NCBI RefSeq assembly: GCF_001593005.1
Contig: NZ_LQZQ01000051.1
Location: 1-64,000, forward strand
Direction of reading: 5' to 3'
DNA length: 64,000 nt
DNA from: Roseivirga ehrenbergii
GTDB taxonomy: Bacteria; Bacteroidota; Bacteroidia; Cytophagales; Cyclobacteriaceae
A program made the translations under genes and the position numbers. Each line of letters opens with the position of its first letter. The first letter of the stretch is position 1. Below the pieces are notes generated by a model that searched no databases, was not told the origin of the DNA, and was given only the letters and a program-made list of their open reading frames with translations. Shown here piece after piece: positions 16,556 through 25,138 of this stretch.

Positions 16556-18974
16556 ACTCATATTATTACTGCTCTTTTTTAGTGCAAGTGCCTCATTGTG
16601 GGCGCAATTCCCTGTTTTGCCAGACTCGGTATTGGAAAAAAAGAAAGAGGGAGTAAAAGAAATTATCAGTGCACTGGAGTATTATCTGAATGTAATTGGA
16701 TCGGAGCGAACTGCTGTAAGCGAAAAGGAAGTGATTATTAGCAACAGCTATGCAAAGCTTTTTGTCGACCCCAAAGTTCAGGTAGAAGATGACTTGGAAG
16801 AGAAAAGATCAACTCCGATTTTTAAAGACATTCAGGCCTACTTAAAAGATATTGATTTCTTTTTCAAGAATGTGGTGTTCGATTTCGAGATCACAGAAAT
16901 ATTGGTGCAAACCAAAGAGGATGGCACGCCCTTCTATAAGGCCGAAATTATAAGAAATTTACAAGGTACTTCACTAGGTGGAGAGCCTGTAAACAGTAGT
17001 CAAAAGCGATTTATAGAGCTGAATTTAGACCCGAAAAAGAGTGAACTTAAAATTGCCAGTATATATACAAATAAACTGAGCAGAGATAAGCAGTTAAGGG
17101 AGTGGTGGTCTTTGCTGACCTTAGGGTGGAAGCAAGTTTTTAAAGATAAAATTAAGTTTGAAGGTGACAGTATGTCCAATCAGGATTTGGTGCGTTTGGC
17201 TTCTATCGATTCCCTTGATTTATCAGGAAATGACCTTGTGCTTAATCTTGATCCAATTTATCAGCTTACCAACCTGAAGTATCTGAAAATAAGCAATACA
17301 TGGGTCAATGATCTAAAACCTTTGCGATCTATCAATACATTAAAGTCACTTGATGTTTCCAACACTTCAGTTTTCGACCTTCAATACCTAAAATACCACA
17401 ACGAAATTGAATCGCTTAATCTCTCCAATTGTCATGTTGAGGATTTCTCACTATTGAAGTCGTTTGAGAAATTGGAGAAATTGAATCTTTCTAGAATCAA
17501 GCAAATAGATTTATCATTCATAAGTGAACTGGTTTCTTTGGAAGAACTCAATTTATCTGAAGCCGCACAAACGGCAACGGTTGATTTTTCTAAGTTGAAT
17601 AAGCTTAAAAAGTTAGACTTATCAGCAAGCGATATTATAAATCTGAATGGGTTTCAGTCGGCTATTGCGCTGCAAGATTTAAAGCTGGAATTGACAAATG
17701 TAAGTGACTTGACTTCGCTTTCGGGTTTAGGGCAATTGAAGACCTTGAACATTACCAATACTAAGGTAGAATCACTTGAGCCACTGAGTCAGGTGAAATC
17801 TTTAACAAAGATATACTGCGACAATGCGCCCCTCAATGAAGCGAGTACAGAAGCGTATATGGAAGCCAATCCACGAGTTTTGGTGGTGAGAAATACCAAG
17901 CAATTAGAACAATGGTGGGGTGGTATGTCAGACATGTGGAAGGGCGTTTTAGCAAAATATATGGATACGCCTAACCCTGATAATGAAGATTTAATTCAGC
18001 TCTTAAGAATCGATTCTTTGAACTTAGAAGGAGCCGGAATTATAACTTTAGCACCACTGGCGCAACTGAAGAAAATCGCGCATTTGAACTTAAATTCTAA
18101 TCCATTAAAGAACCTTCAAGGCCTTGAGTCATTGGAACGTTTAGAAACACTTACCCTGAATAATACTTCCGTAGCAGATCTTTCGCCTTTGGCGAACTTA
18201 TCTAACTTAAGACATATTGAGGCTGAGAACACCAAGGTCAAAAATATTACTGACTTGGGGCGATTGGCCATGTTGAAATACTTGAGTTTAGAGGGGAGTA
18301 ATGTGGATAAAACTGCGGTTTCGTTAATACTCGATAAGAAGGAAGACTTGACCGTGATTTTCCAAACCAAAGCTCTAAATGCTTGGTGGGGAATCTTAAG
18401 CGAACCTATGAAAAGGGCTTTCAAAGAAAATGTGGTAATGGCTGCTCAGCCAACCGCCAAACAGCTACATCAATTGGTTTCCCTTGAAAGGTTGAATATT
18501 CAAGGCTCATCGATTATTAGTTTGGTGGAACTGTCTGAGTTTTACCGATTGAAAGAGCTGAGCTTAAACCGGCTTGGAATGAGAGATTTAAACTCATTAC
18601 CAGACCTAAAAACTTTAGAGTCTCTGAGTTTTACCGAAATGCCAGTAGCGGATTTATTGTCTGTACTTAAATTCAATAATCTCAAGTCACTGAATTTTAG
18701 CAATACCGCCATTGATGATTTACGTCCGCTCACAACGATGACGAAATTAGAGCGAATCAATTGCTCAGGAACAAATGTGAAGCGTTTCACGGGGCTAGAA
18801 GGGCTGTCTAACTTAAAATGGATTGACTGTTCAAACACGAAAGTTTTCAAGTTCGACCGACTAACAGAATTGAAGAAACTAGAAACCGTTATCTGTTTCA
18901 ATACCTCTTTGCGAAGCAACGACATTGAAAAGCTGAAAAGTGCTCTTCCGAATGTGGAAGTTGTGTTTTATTAA
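16542..18974 (+). CDS. Exported leucine-rich-repeat protein with three WW-containing modules
   Basis: An 810-residue exported protein: signal peptide (about 1-22), an N-terminal domain (about 30-180) resembling the product of 15141-15725, then arrays of 21-23-residue leucine-rich repeats of the SDS22/internalin type (LxxLxxLxLxxTxVxDLxPL). The arrays are broken by three copies of a helical module that starts with Trp-Trp (about residues 187, 456 and 613) and runs into an LxSLDLSG-type repeat. LRR folds usually bind protein; no catalytic motif or T9SS sorting tail is seen at the C-terminus. It ends the operon and a long hairpin follows. Confidence 0.82.
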   Translation: MRRNRLILLLLFFSASASLWAQFPVLPDSVLEKKKEGVKEIISALEYYLNVIGSERTAVSEKEVIISNSYAKLFVDPKVQVEDDLEEKRSTPIFKDIQAYLKDIDFFFKNVVFDFEITEILVQTKEDGTPFYKAEIIRNLQGTSLGGEPVNSSQKRFIELNLDPKKSELKIASIYTNKLSRDKQLREWWSLLTLGWKQVFKDKIKFEGDSMSNQDLVRLASIDSLDLSGNDLVLNLDPIYQLTNLKYLKISNTWVNDLKPLRSINTLKSLDVSNTSVFDLQYLKYHNEIESLNLSNCHVEDFSLLKSFEKLEKLNLSRIKQIDLSFISELVSLEELNLSEAAQTATVDFSKLNKLKKLDLSASDIINLNGFQSAIALQDLKLELTNVSDLTSLSGLGQLKTLNITNTKVESLEPLSQVKSLTKIYCDNAPLNEASTEAYMEANPRVLVVRNTKQLEQWWGGMSDMWKGVLAKYMDTPNPDNEDLIQLLRIDSLNLEGAGIITLAPLAQLKKIAHLNLNSNPLKNLQGLESLERLETLTLNNTSVADLSPLANLSNLRHIEAENTKVKNITDLGRLAMLKYLSLEGSNVDKTAVSLILDKKEDLTVIFQTKALNAWWGILSEPMKRAFKENVVMAAQPTAKQLHQLVSLERLNIQGSSIISLVELSEFYRLKELSLNRLGMRDLNSLPDLKTLESLSFTEMPVADLLSVLKFNNLKSLNFSNTAIDDLRPLTTMTKLERINCSGTNVKRFTGLEGLSNLKWIDCSNTKVFKFDRLTELKKLETVICFNTSLRSNDIEKLKSALPNVEVVFY

Positions 18975-18983
18975 GGATATAAA

Positions 18984-19016
18984 AACCCTCCAAAAGTTTT
19001 GAACTTTTGGAGGGTT
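18984..19016. terminator. Hairpin terminator between LRR gene and fabF
   Basis: Fifteen-base perfect stem (18984-18998 with 19002-19016), three-base loop, A run on the left, ten bases after the LRR stop. The gene fabF converges from the other side. Confidence 0.75.
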
Positions 19017-19102
19017 GAGTTCACTTCTTTGTTAAGGATTTATAGGTTGAGTTTCTACTTGAAAGAAATCAGCCTGACGTTTCTTAATCTCGTTTCGAAC
19101 TA

Positions 19103-20350
19103 CTAACTATCCTCAAACCTCTTAAACACCGCGCTGGCCATATGTCCACCAAAGCCAAAGGTGTTACTCAATGCATATTTCACTTCTCGCTTTTGTGCCG
19201 AACCAAGGGTGAGCTCAAACTTACCATCAAATTCAGCATCTACATTTTTCGTATTAATCGTTGGCGGAATAATGCCATCTACAATTGCCATTACACTGGC
19301 AATAGCTTCTATAGCACCTGCCGCACCGAGTAAGTGGCCAGTCATGGATTTCGTAGCTGAAATATTCAAATCAGGGTTCGTTCCGAACAGTCTTTCAATT
19401 GCAATCAATTCACTTGGATCACCAACAGGTGTAGAGGTGGCGTGCATATTGATATAATCAATGTCTTTTGGTTCAATACCTGCATCATTGAGGGCTTCAT
19501 GCATTCCTAAAAAAGCACCTTCTCCTTCGGGGTGAGTTCCGGTTAAATGATACGCATCTGCGGCCATTCCGCCACCAGCAACTTCCGCTATAATAGTAGC
19601 GCCTCTGGCGATGGCGTGTTCGTAAGATTCTAAGATTAAAGTACCAGCACCTTCACCCATTACAAAGCCATCACGACTTACATCGAACGGACGGCAGGCA
19701 GTTGCTGGGTTCTCATTATTGGTAGAAAGTGCACGAGAAGCAGTAAAGCCGCCCAGTCCAGCTGCGGTAATTGGCGCTTCCGATCCACCCGTAATAATCA
19801 TGTCGGCCTTGCCCCATTTAATGTAGTTAAAGGCATCAATAATGGCAGTGGTAGAAGAGGCGCATGCAGAAATTGTGGTGAAGTTCACACCTCTTAGTCC
19901 ATATTTAATGGAGATAAGTCCCGAAGCAATGTCTGCTATGATTTTGGGAATGAAGAAAGGGGAGAAGCGAGGGGTTTCGTCATTTTTTACATAGTCTATC
20001 ATCTCTTCAGTAAAGGTCTGAATGCCGCCATTGCCAGAGCCCCAAATCACCCCAATTCTATTCCTGTTTAAAACATCGAAATCGATTTTAGCATTTTTTA
20101 TGGCCTCTTCCGTAGCAATTAGGGCGTACTGTGTGAATGGGTCCATGCGCCTGGCCTCATTTCGTGGAATGTAATCTTCCACATTAAAATCTTTCAACTC
20201 ACAGGCAAAGTGACTTTTAAATTTCGTGGTATCGAACCTCGTTATTGGTGCACCACCGCTTTTTCCAGCTTTTAGGTTGGTCCAATACGTTTCTAAGTTA
20301 TTTCCAATTGGGGTCAAAGCCCCCATTCCTGTAATTACTACTCTTTTCAT
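19103..20350 (-). CDS. fabF: 3-oxoacyl-[acyl-carrier-protein] synthase II
   Basis: Beta-ketoacyl-ACP synthase II, 415 residues, condensing malonyl-ACP with acyl-ACP in fatty acid elongation. The Cys-His-His triad is visible: Cys163 in ISACASSTTA, His in NMHATSTPVGD (about 303) and His in MTGHLLGAAG (about 340); FGFGGHMAS closes the protein. It is the second gene of a TetR-fabF pair with ATGA overlap, and no acyl carrier protein gene is next to it. That placement suggests a regulated, perhaps secondary, synthase rather than the main housekeeping copy (inference). Confidence 0.9.
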   Translation of the reverse strand: MKRVVITGMGALTPIGNNLETYWTNLKAGKSGGAPITRFDTTKFKSHFACELKDFNVEDYIPRNEARRMDPFTQYALIATEEAIKNAKIDFDVLNRNRIGVIWGSGNGGIQTFTEEMIDYVKNDETPRFSPFFIPKIIADIASGLISIKYGLRGVNFTTISACASSTTAIIDAFNYIKWGKADMIITGGSEAPITAAGLGGFTASRALSTNNENPATACRPFDVSRDGFVMGEGAGTLILESYEHAIARGATIIAEVAGGGMAADAYHLTGTHPEGEGAFLGMHEALNDAGIEPKDIDYINMHATSTPVGDPSELIAIERLFGTNPDLNISATKSMTGHLLGAAGAIEAIASVMAIVDGIIPPTINTKNVDAEFDGKFELTLGSAQKREVKYALSNTFGFGGHMASAVFKRFEDS

Positions 20351-20952
20351 GTTGTTATTTTTAATTGGTGATTTACCAATGATTTCAAGTTTTCAATAAT
20401 GTTAAAAAACGATGCAGGATCGTTTGCGGTTTTTGCTATTAGAATACCACCTTCAATGGTGGCAATGTAGAAATTGGCAAAATTGGCTGCATCAACTTCC
20501 GGCTTGATTTCGCCTGAATTTTGCCCCTCTTTGATTACGCTGGTAATTTCGGATTGCCAATTCAGTAGTATGGTTTTGGCCTTTTCCTTAAAGAAGGGAT
20601 AGAAGTCATCTGCTTCCACCGCTACATTCATTAACGGACAACCCCCATTGTTGGCCACAGTTTCATAATTCTGATGATAGAAATTGAGTAAACCGATGAG
20701 TTTGCCGATACTCGAAGGGTTGGCAGCCCATGTTATTTGTAAACCCTTCTGTAAGAATTTTACATTGTGAATGAAACAAGCTTCGGCCAGATTTTCCTTA
20801 TTTCCAAAATTACCATAAATGGCGCCTTTGGTCAATCCAGTAGCGGTGGTAATGTCTGACAAAGCAGTGCTCTGGTAACCCTTTTTGTTGAAAATGGGAG
20901 CTACCGTTTCTATGATTCTTTTCTTGGTTCTTTCAGATTTAGAAAAAGTCAC
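20347..20952 (-). CDS. TetR/AcrR family transcriptional regulator
   Basis: A 201-residue TetR-type repressor. The N-terminal helix-turn-helix region reads YQSTALSDITTATGLTKGAIYGNF in two halves that match the family (TALSDI then TGLTKGAIYGNFGNKENL). The start is GTG at 20952: no in-frame ATG lies close by. The ligand-binding half is not diagnostic. Translation is coupled to fabF (ATGA). A perfect inverted repeat just upstream is the likely operator, so the gene should be autoregulated and control fabF; whether it also controls the divergent DsrE genes is open. Confidence 0.9.
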   Translation of the reverse strand: MTFSKSERTKKRIIETVAPIFNKKGYQSTALSDITTATGLTKGAIYGNFGNKENLAEACFIHNVKFLQKGLQITWAANPSSIGKLIGLLNFYHQNYETVANNGGCPLMNVAVEADDFYPFFKEKAKTILLNWQSEITSVIKEGQNSGEIKPEVDAANFANFYIATIEGGILIAKTANDPASFFNIIENLKSLVNHQLKITT

Positions 20953-20956
20953 ATGT

Positions 20957-20982
20957 AAAAATATACCAATCGGTATATTTTT
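20957..20982. promoter_or_regulatory. Probable TetR operator
   Basis: A perfect 11-base inverted repeat (AAAAATATACC at 20957-20967, GGTATATTTTT at 20972-20982) around AATC, four bases before the regulator's start codon. The TATACCnnnnGGTATA core is a common TetR-family operator form. On the plus strand its right end contains TATTTTTG (20976-20983), a match to TAnnTTTG pointing at the DsrE genes. Confidence 0.7.
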
Positions 20983-21087
20983 GCAAACAACTAGAGTCTT
21001 AATTTCAAGGTGGTAATTATTTTACTTCTATGATTTGAATTTACTGGTTGGATTATTGTAATTGAACTGGTCAAAAAAAACACTCCT

Positions 21088-21633
21088 ATGAAACTTAGAA
21101 TCATCATTGCCTTTTCTTTGCTCCTCATTACTCAGTTGAGTTTTTCTCAAGAAAAGAAGTGGGTAAACCCTATTATTAAGAACTACGGAAGAATTTTAGA
21201 ATTGGAAAAGGTGGATGTTGCGCCAGATCCAAATATGGAATATAAAATTCTCATTGAATTGGTGCATAAACTAGATAAGCCTGAAAGTGCGGCTTTTGCG
21301 GCAACAAACGTGGCGCGTCTGATTAACCTGCATGGTGTAGGAGGAGTGAAGCCTGAAAACCTTAAAGTTGCGGTGGTGATTCATGCCGGGGCCACGAGTT
21401 CTATTTTGAACGCTGACGCTTACAAATCAAAATATGAAGTAGAAAGCCCCTATGCTCCTTTATACAAAGAGCTGATGGAAGCTGGTGTTGAAGTGATTGT
21501 TTGCGGTCAGTCGTATTCCATGTATGGAAATAAGGTGGAGGACTTAATGCCTGGCGTGAAAATTGGCACTTCGGCACTCACTACCATAAGCACCTATCAA
21601 CTTAAAGGCTACGCTTTTTTTAAATGGGAATAA
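21088..21633 (+). CDS. Exported DsrE-family protein, copy 1
   Basis: A 181-residue protein with a signal peptide (MKLRIIIAFSLLLITQLSFSQ) followed by a DsrE/DsrF-like domain: YKILIELVHKLD, NVARLINLHG, LKVAVVIHAG, YKELMEAGVEVIVCGQS, PGVKIGTSALTTISTYQLKGY. The lone Cys in VIVCGQS sits where DsrE proteins carry their sulfur-binding cysteine. Intracellular DsrE proteins transfer sulfur; exported members are poorly understood. A second copy follows after 78 bases. Divergent from the TetR-fabF pair. Confidence 0.86.
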   Translation: MKLRIIIAFSLLLITQLSFSQEKKWVNPIIKNYGRILELEKVDVAPDPNMEYKILIELVHKLDKPESAAFAATNVARLINLHGVGGVKPENLKVAVVIHAGATSSILNADAYKSKYEVESPYAPLYKELMEAGVEVIVCGQSYSMYGNKVEDLMPGVKIGTSALTTISTYQLKGYAFFKWE

Positions 21634-21710
21634 TCCTTTCCCAAAAGATTGATTGATTTATTCTTTGAAATTGTGTCTATTGGGTTCGATTGTAAATAAC
21701 CCTGAATAGC

Positions 21711-22253
21711 ATGACAAGATTGAATAAATACCTCTTTGCTTTTGCCGCTTTGTTAATCGTTAACATCGGTTTTTCACAAGAAAAGATTAACCCAATTATT
21801 AAAGGATACGGAGGAATCATTGATGCTCCTTTTGCTGTCGAAAAGCCTGATCCTAAGCTGGAGTACAAAATAATCATTGACATAGCAACAGGCGATGCGG
21901 ATCCTAAAGCAGTAATGTATTCTTTAGAAAATGTAGCTCGACTTTTGAACTTGCATGCAATGGGTGGAGTACCTGCCAAAAACATGAAGGTGGTGTTGGC
22001 TATTCACGGCCAAGCTATATGGTCTACATTAGATAATGACACTTACAGGACAAAATACGGAGTAGATAATCCGCATATTCCACTTTTCAAAGAATTAGAG
22101 GGGGCAGGAGTGAAGTTATTTGCTTGTTCTCAATCCATTTTAGGCCGCGATATTGATCATACAAAACTTGCACCTGGTATTAAAGTGGCTACGTCAATGT
22201 TAAGCACGCTAACCACCTACCAGTTGAAAGGCTATGCGGCTTTGAAGTTTTAA
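21711..22253 (+). CDS. Exported DsrE-family protein, copy 2
   Basis: A 180-residue paralogue of the gene before it, with the same layout: signal peptide (cleavage near GFSQ), NPIIKGYGGI, NVARLLNLHAMGGVP, VVLAIHG, FKELEGAGVKLFACSQS, PGIKVATSMLSTLTTYQLKGY. The cysteine is kept (FACSQS versus VCGQS). The two clearly arose by tandem duplication and have since diverged in sequence. Probably co-transcribed with copy 1. Periplasmic location is inferred. Confidence 0.86.
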   Translation: MTRLNKYLFAFAALLIVNIGFSQEKINPIIKGYGGIIDAPFAVEKPDPKLEYKIIIDIATGDADPKAVMYSLENVARLLNLHAMGGVPAKNMKVVLAIHGQAIWSTLDNDTYRTKYGVDNPHIPLFKELEGAGVKLFACSQSILGRDIDHTKLAPGIKVATSMLSTLTTYQLKGYAALKF

Positions 22254-22257
22254 GCTT

Positions 22258-22452
22258 TTAAGGAAGCTGTCGTAGTGTTTCCCAAAGCACTATGGCAATA
22301 GTAATGATAATGGCCAGCCCAATAAAGAACATAAACCTTCTATTGGCGCTGGCCTTTTTTTGCGCGTTTTGTTTTCTTATAGAGAATAACTCATCAAAGT
22401 TGGTAGTCACTAACTGCGGGTCAGAGGAGTTGAGAATTGGGGCGTTTTTCAT
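22258..22452 (-). CDS. Small C-terminally anchored membrane protein
   Basis: A 64-residue frame with ATG start at 22452: a polar N-terminal half (about 1-36, ending KKASANRRF) and one hydrophobic helix from about 39 to 58 (MFFIGLAIIITIAIVLW). This looks like a tail-anchored small protein. No family recognised. It converges on the second DsrE gene with only four bases between the stops. The 308-base stretch between its start and the ABC permease gene (22453-22761) shows no further gene; a lone TATGTTTG at 22580-22587 fits the -7 consensus but is far from the next start. Confidence 0.5.
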   Translation of the reverse strand: MKNAPILNSSDPQLVTTNFDELFSIRKQNAQKKASANRRFMFFIGLAIIITIAIVLWETLRQLP

Positions 22453-22761
22453 TCTTTTTCTGAAAACTTTTTGCTCTTTTTCAAAGGTAATTTTTGGCTG
22501 ATAGTTGTAAACTTGATGTTTCTTGTCCAGTGCAGACTAGTCCATGGTTTTTAATTATAGTTTCTAAAACGAGACAGCCTATGTTTGGATTTTTATCAAG
22601 GTTGAATGGTCGATGAGTTGGTTTTCAGATGTTTATAAAAGGTTATTCTATGTTAATTCATTTTTAAAGACGGATTTTTTATAGAACTTTAATGGTGTTC
22701 AAGTCATCCATGTGTTAACCATAATTTTTTGATGCGCCTTTTTCATCCTTAAACCATTCCA

Positions 22762-25134
22762 ATGAGCTACCATTTTAAATTTGCTTACAGACAATTATTA
22801 AAGAATAAACTCATCTTCTTTGGGAGTGTTTTCAGCCTTATTATGGGGGTGCTGTGTCCTTATATTATTTTTCTCTGGGTACAGTCTGAGGTCACGGCCG
22901 ATCAATTCCATGCCGAATATGATAATATTCATATTGTCGCAATTCAGCAGAACGTGATGGCAAAGCCAAGGCCAACAATGGCGACTAATTCAGTAGATTT
23001 ATCTGGTTATGCTGAGGTTGAGAAAACACTCGCTACTAGAACATACTCTGATAATGAAATCAAATTAATCTTCAAAGATGCTGAGTTCTTTGGCAAGGGC
23101 ATGGTTGTCGACAGTACTTTCTTCGATTTCTTCGATTTCAAAATCATTCAGGGAGAGTCAACTAATCTATTGCATTCCCCTTCACACGTAATTCTTACAG
23201 AGGGTTTTGCTCAGAAAATGTTTGGAGATAAAATGGCTGTTGGAGAAGTAGTAAAACTTGAAGCTGATAATGAGGGCTTGTATACAGTAGCCGCTGTTTT
23301 GAAGATACCATCAAACAGTTCTATCCAGTTTGATTTTTTAGTACCAACTCACTCTCAAAAATTCTGGGGAAGAATGGGAGTTGAACTTCTTTTGGTAAAC
23401 GATTCGTTTGATAAAGCTCGCTTTGAAGAACGGTTTACCACAGATATTCAGTCTAACCCCAGAAGTTCGGAAAGTGTCGGTTCTCTATTCCCTTTTAGTG
23501 ACATCTATTTAGAGAACCCATTTAATCATTCCTTATTTACGAGATCGGGTGATAGAAATAATATCTATGTTATTTCAATTATTGCCCTCATTATTTTGGC
23601 AGTCAGCCTTGTCAACTTTACCAATCTACAGATCACAAAGATTTCCGCTCATATCAAGAGCATATCCATCAAGATGATTAATGGAGCTAGTAAGGCTGAT
23701 TTATTGATTGAGGCATTTATAGTAAATATCATTTACGCAGTTTTTGCCACGATGATAGGTGTTTTGCTTCTGTATTATTCAAAGTCATATTTAGAAAATT
23801 TACTTGACAAGAAATTTGACATTGAGTTTTTCACCCAGCTTGCCACTTTCTTTTTGATTTCCATAGCGTTCACAAGCGCTACTCTACTTTATTCTGCCAG
23901 GCAGCTTTCAAGTAGTAAAACAAGTTTATTGTTAAAACAATCGTCAATTGGTAAAATAGGTCTGGCAAAAAAAGGCGTGACGGTTGTACAATTTGTCTGC
24001 GCTATCGTGCTTATGTTTTCAAGTTTAGTGATTTACCAACAGTTTAAATATTTGACAACTAAAGACTTGGGGTATGATTCTAGCGATATTGTTTCCATTA
24101 AACTGATTGATGAATACTCTTTTTCTTTACCTCGAGAAGAGATAATAAAGAAAAGAAGTGAGCAAAAAAGGGATTTTCAACTTGTACATTCAACTGTTGC
24201 GTCAGATCCTAGTTTGATGGGGCTTTCTCAAGGGGAGATGCCTTTGGCGGAAGCAGCTTATCCAATGTCTTGGAAGTTATTAGGAGGCCAAGATGACTAT
24301 ACAACTAATAACTTAATGTCCGTTGACCCTGCATATAGCCAATTATTGAAGCTAGAGATGTTGGAGGGAAGGTTCTTCTCTGATTCCCTTGATCAAAATA
24401 GGGATTATAAACTGGTAATCAACGAGGCTGCTAAGGCATATTTTAATATTCAGAATATTGGAGAAGCTAGAATTGCGAATAAATCTTGGGGCGAAGAGGA
24501 AGAGCCTTTTACAGTGATCGGTGTGGTTAAGGATTTTCATTATGAGCATCTTTCTAAAAAGATTCAACCCTTGATGCTCATGTACATGCAGAATAATGAG
24601 AATAACTTTCTATTTCGACTTAACCCGAACAGGGTAGAGGAGGCAATGGTTTCTTTAGAGCGTTTGAACGGTCAAATTAATCCTGAGAAATTATTTGAGT
24701 ACACCAGCCTTCAAAATGAAGTTCAGCTCCAATACGAAAAAGAAAAGAGACTAAGCGTAATTATACTCGTGTTTACCTCCGTGGCGTTCATTATTTCCAT
24801 AATTGGTCTCTTTACACTCTCGTTATATGATACGCAAAGGAGAGTTAAAGAAGTGGGTGTTAGAAGAGTTCTAGGTGCTTCGGTTAAATCGCTAGTGTCA
24901 CTTCTGACCTTTTCATTTATCAAATGGGTCTTTTTAGCATTAATTATTGGCTTGCCGATCGCTTACATAGGGGCTGATGTGTGGCTGAGTGATTTTGCAA
25001 ATCGAATTGACATTGGTTGGGGGATTTTGGTTATCACCTGTATTTCCGTTATAGCGATTGCTTTCCTTACCGTTGTTTCGCAGACGGTCATAGCCGCGCG
25101 AAAAAACCCCGTAGATTCACTTCGATACGAATAA
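22762..25134 (+). CDS. MacB/FtsX-type ABC transporter permease
   Basis: A 790-residue permease with the layout typical of Bacteroidota MacB-like proteins: an N-terminal transmembrane helix (about 15-38), a large periplasmic MacB-type domain, three helices of a first FtsX domain (about 270-390), a fourth near 408-428 opening a second periplasmic domain, and a last three-helix FtsX domain (from about 670) with EVGVRRVLGASVKSLVSLL. The ending RKNPVDSLRYE is the usual closing motif. No ATPase gene is adjacent. Substrate unknown; relatives are implicated in lipoprotein, peptide or drug export or in cell-envelope stress. Confidence 0.9.
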   Translation: MSYHFKFAYRQLLKNKLIFFGSVFSLIMGVLCPYIIFLWVQSEVTADQFHAEYDNIHIVAIQQNVMAKPRPTMATNSVDLSGYAEVEKTLATRTYSDNEIKLIFKDAEFFGKGMVVDSTFFDFFDFKIIQGESTNLLHSPSHVILTEGFAQKMFGDKMAVGEVVKLEADNEGLYTVAAVLKIPSNSSIQFDFLVPTHSQKFWGRMGVELLLVNDSFDKARFEERFTTDIQSNPRSSESVGSLFPFSDIYLENPFNHSLFTRSGDRNNIYVISIIALIILAVSLVNFTNLQITKISAHIKSISIKMINGASKADLLIEAFIVNIIYAVFATMIGVLLLYYSKSYLENLLDKKFDIEFFTQLATFFLISIAFTSATLLYSARQLSSSKTSLLLKQSSIGKIGLAKKGVTVVQFVCAIVLMFSSLVIYQQFKYLTTKDLGYDSSDIVSIKLIDEYSFSLPREEIIKKRSEQKRDFQLVHSTVASDPSLMGLSQGEMPLAEAAYPMSWKLLGGQDDYTTNNLMSVDPAYSQLLKLEMLEGRFFSDSLDQNRDYKLVINEAAKAYFNIQNIGEARIANKSWGEEEEPFTVIGVVKDFHYEHLSKKIQPLMLMYMQNNENNFLFRLNPNRVEEAMVSLERLNGQINPEKLFEYTSLQNEVQLQYEKEKRLSVIILVFTSVAFIISIIGLFTLSLYDTQRRVKEVGVRRVLGASVKSLVSLLTFSFIKWVFLALIIGLPIAYIGADVWLSDFANRIDIGWGILVITCISVIAIAFLTVVSQTVIAARKNPVDSLRYE

Positions 25135-25138
25135 GTAA

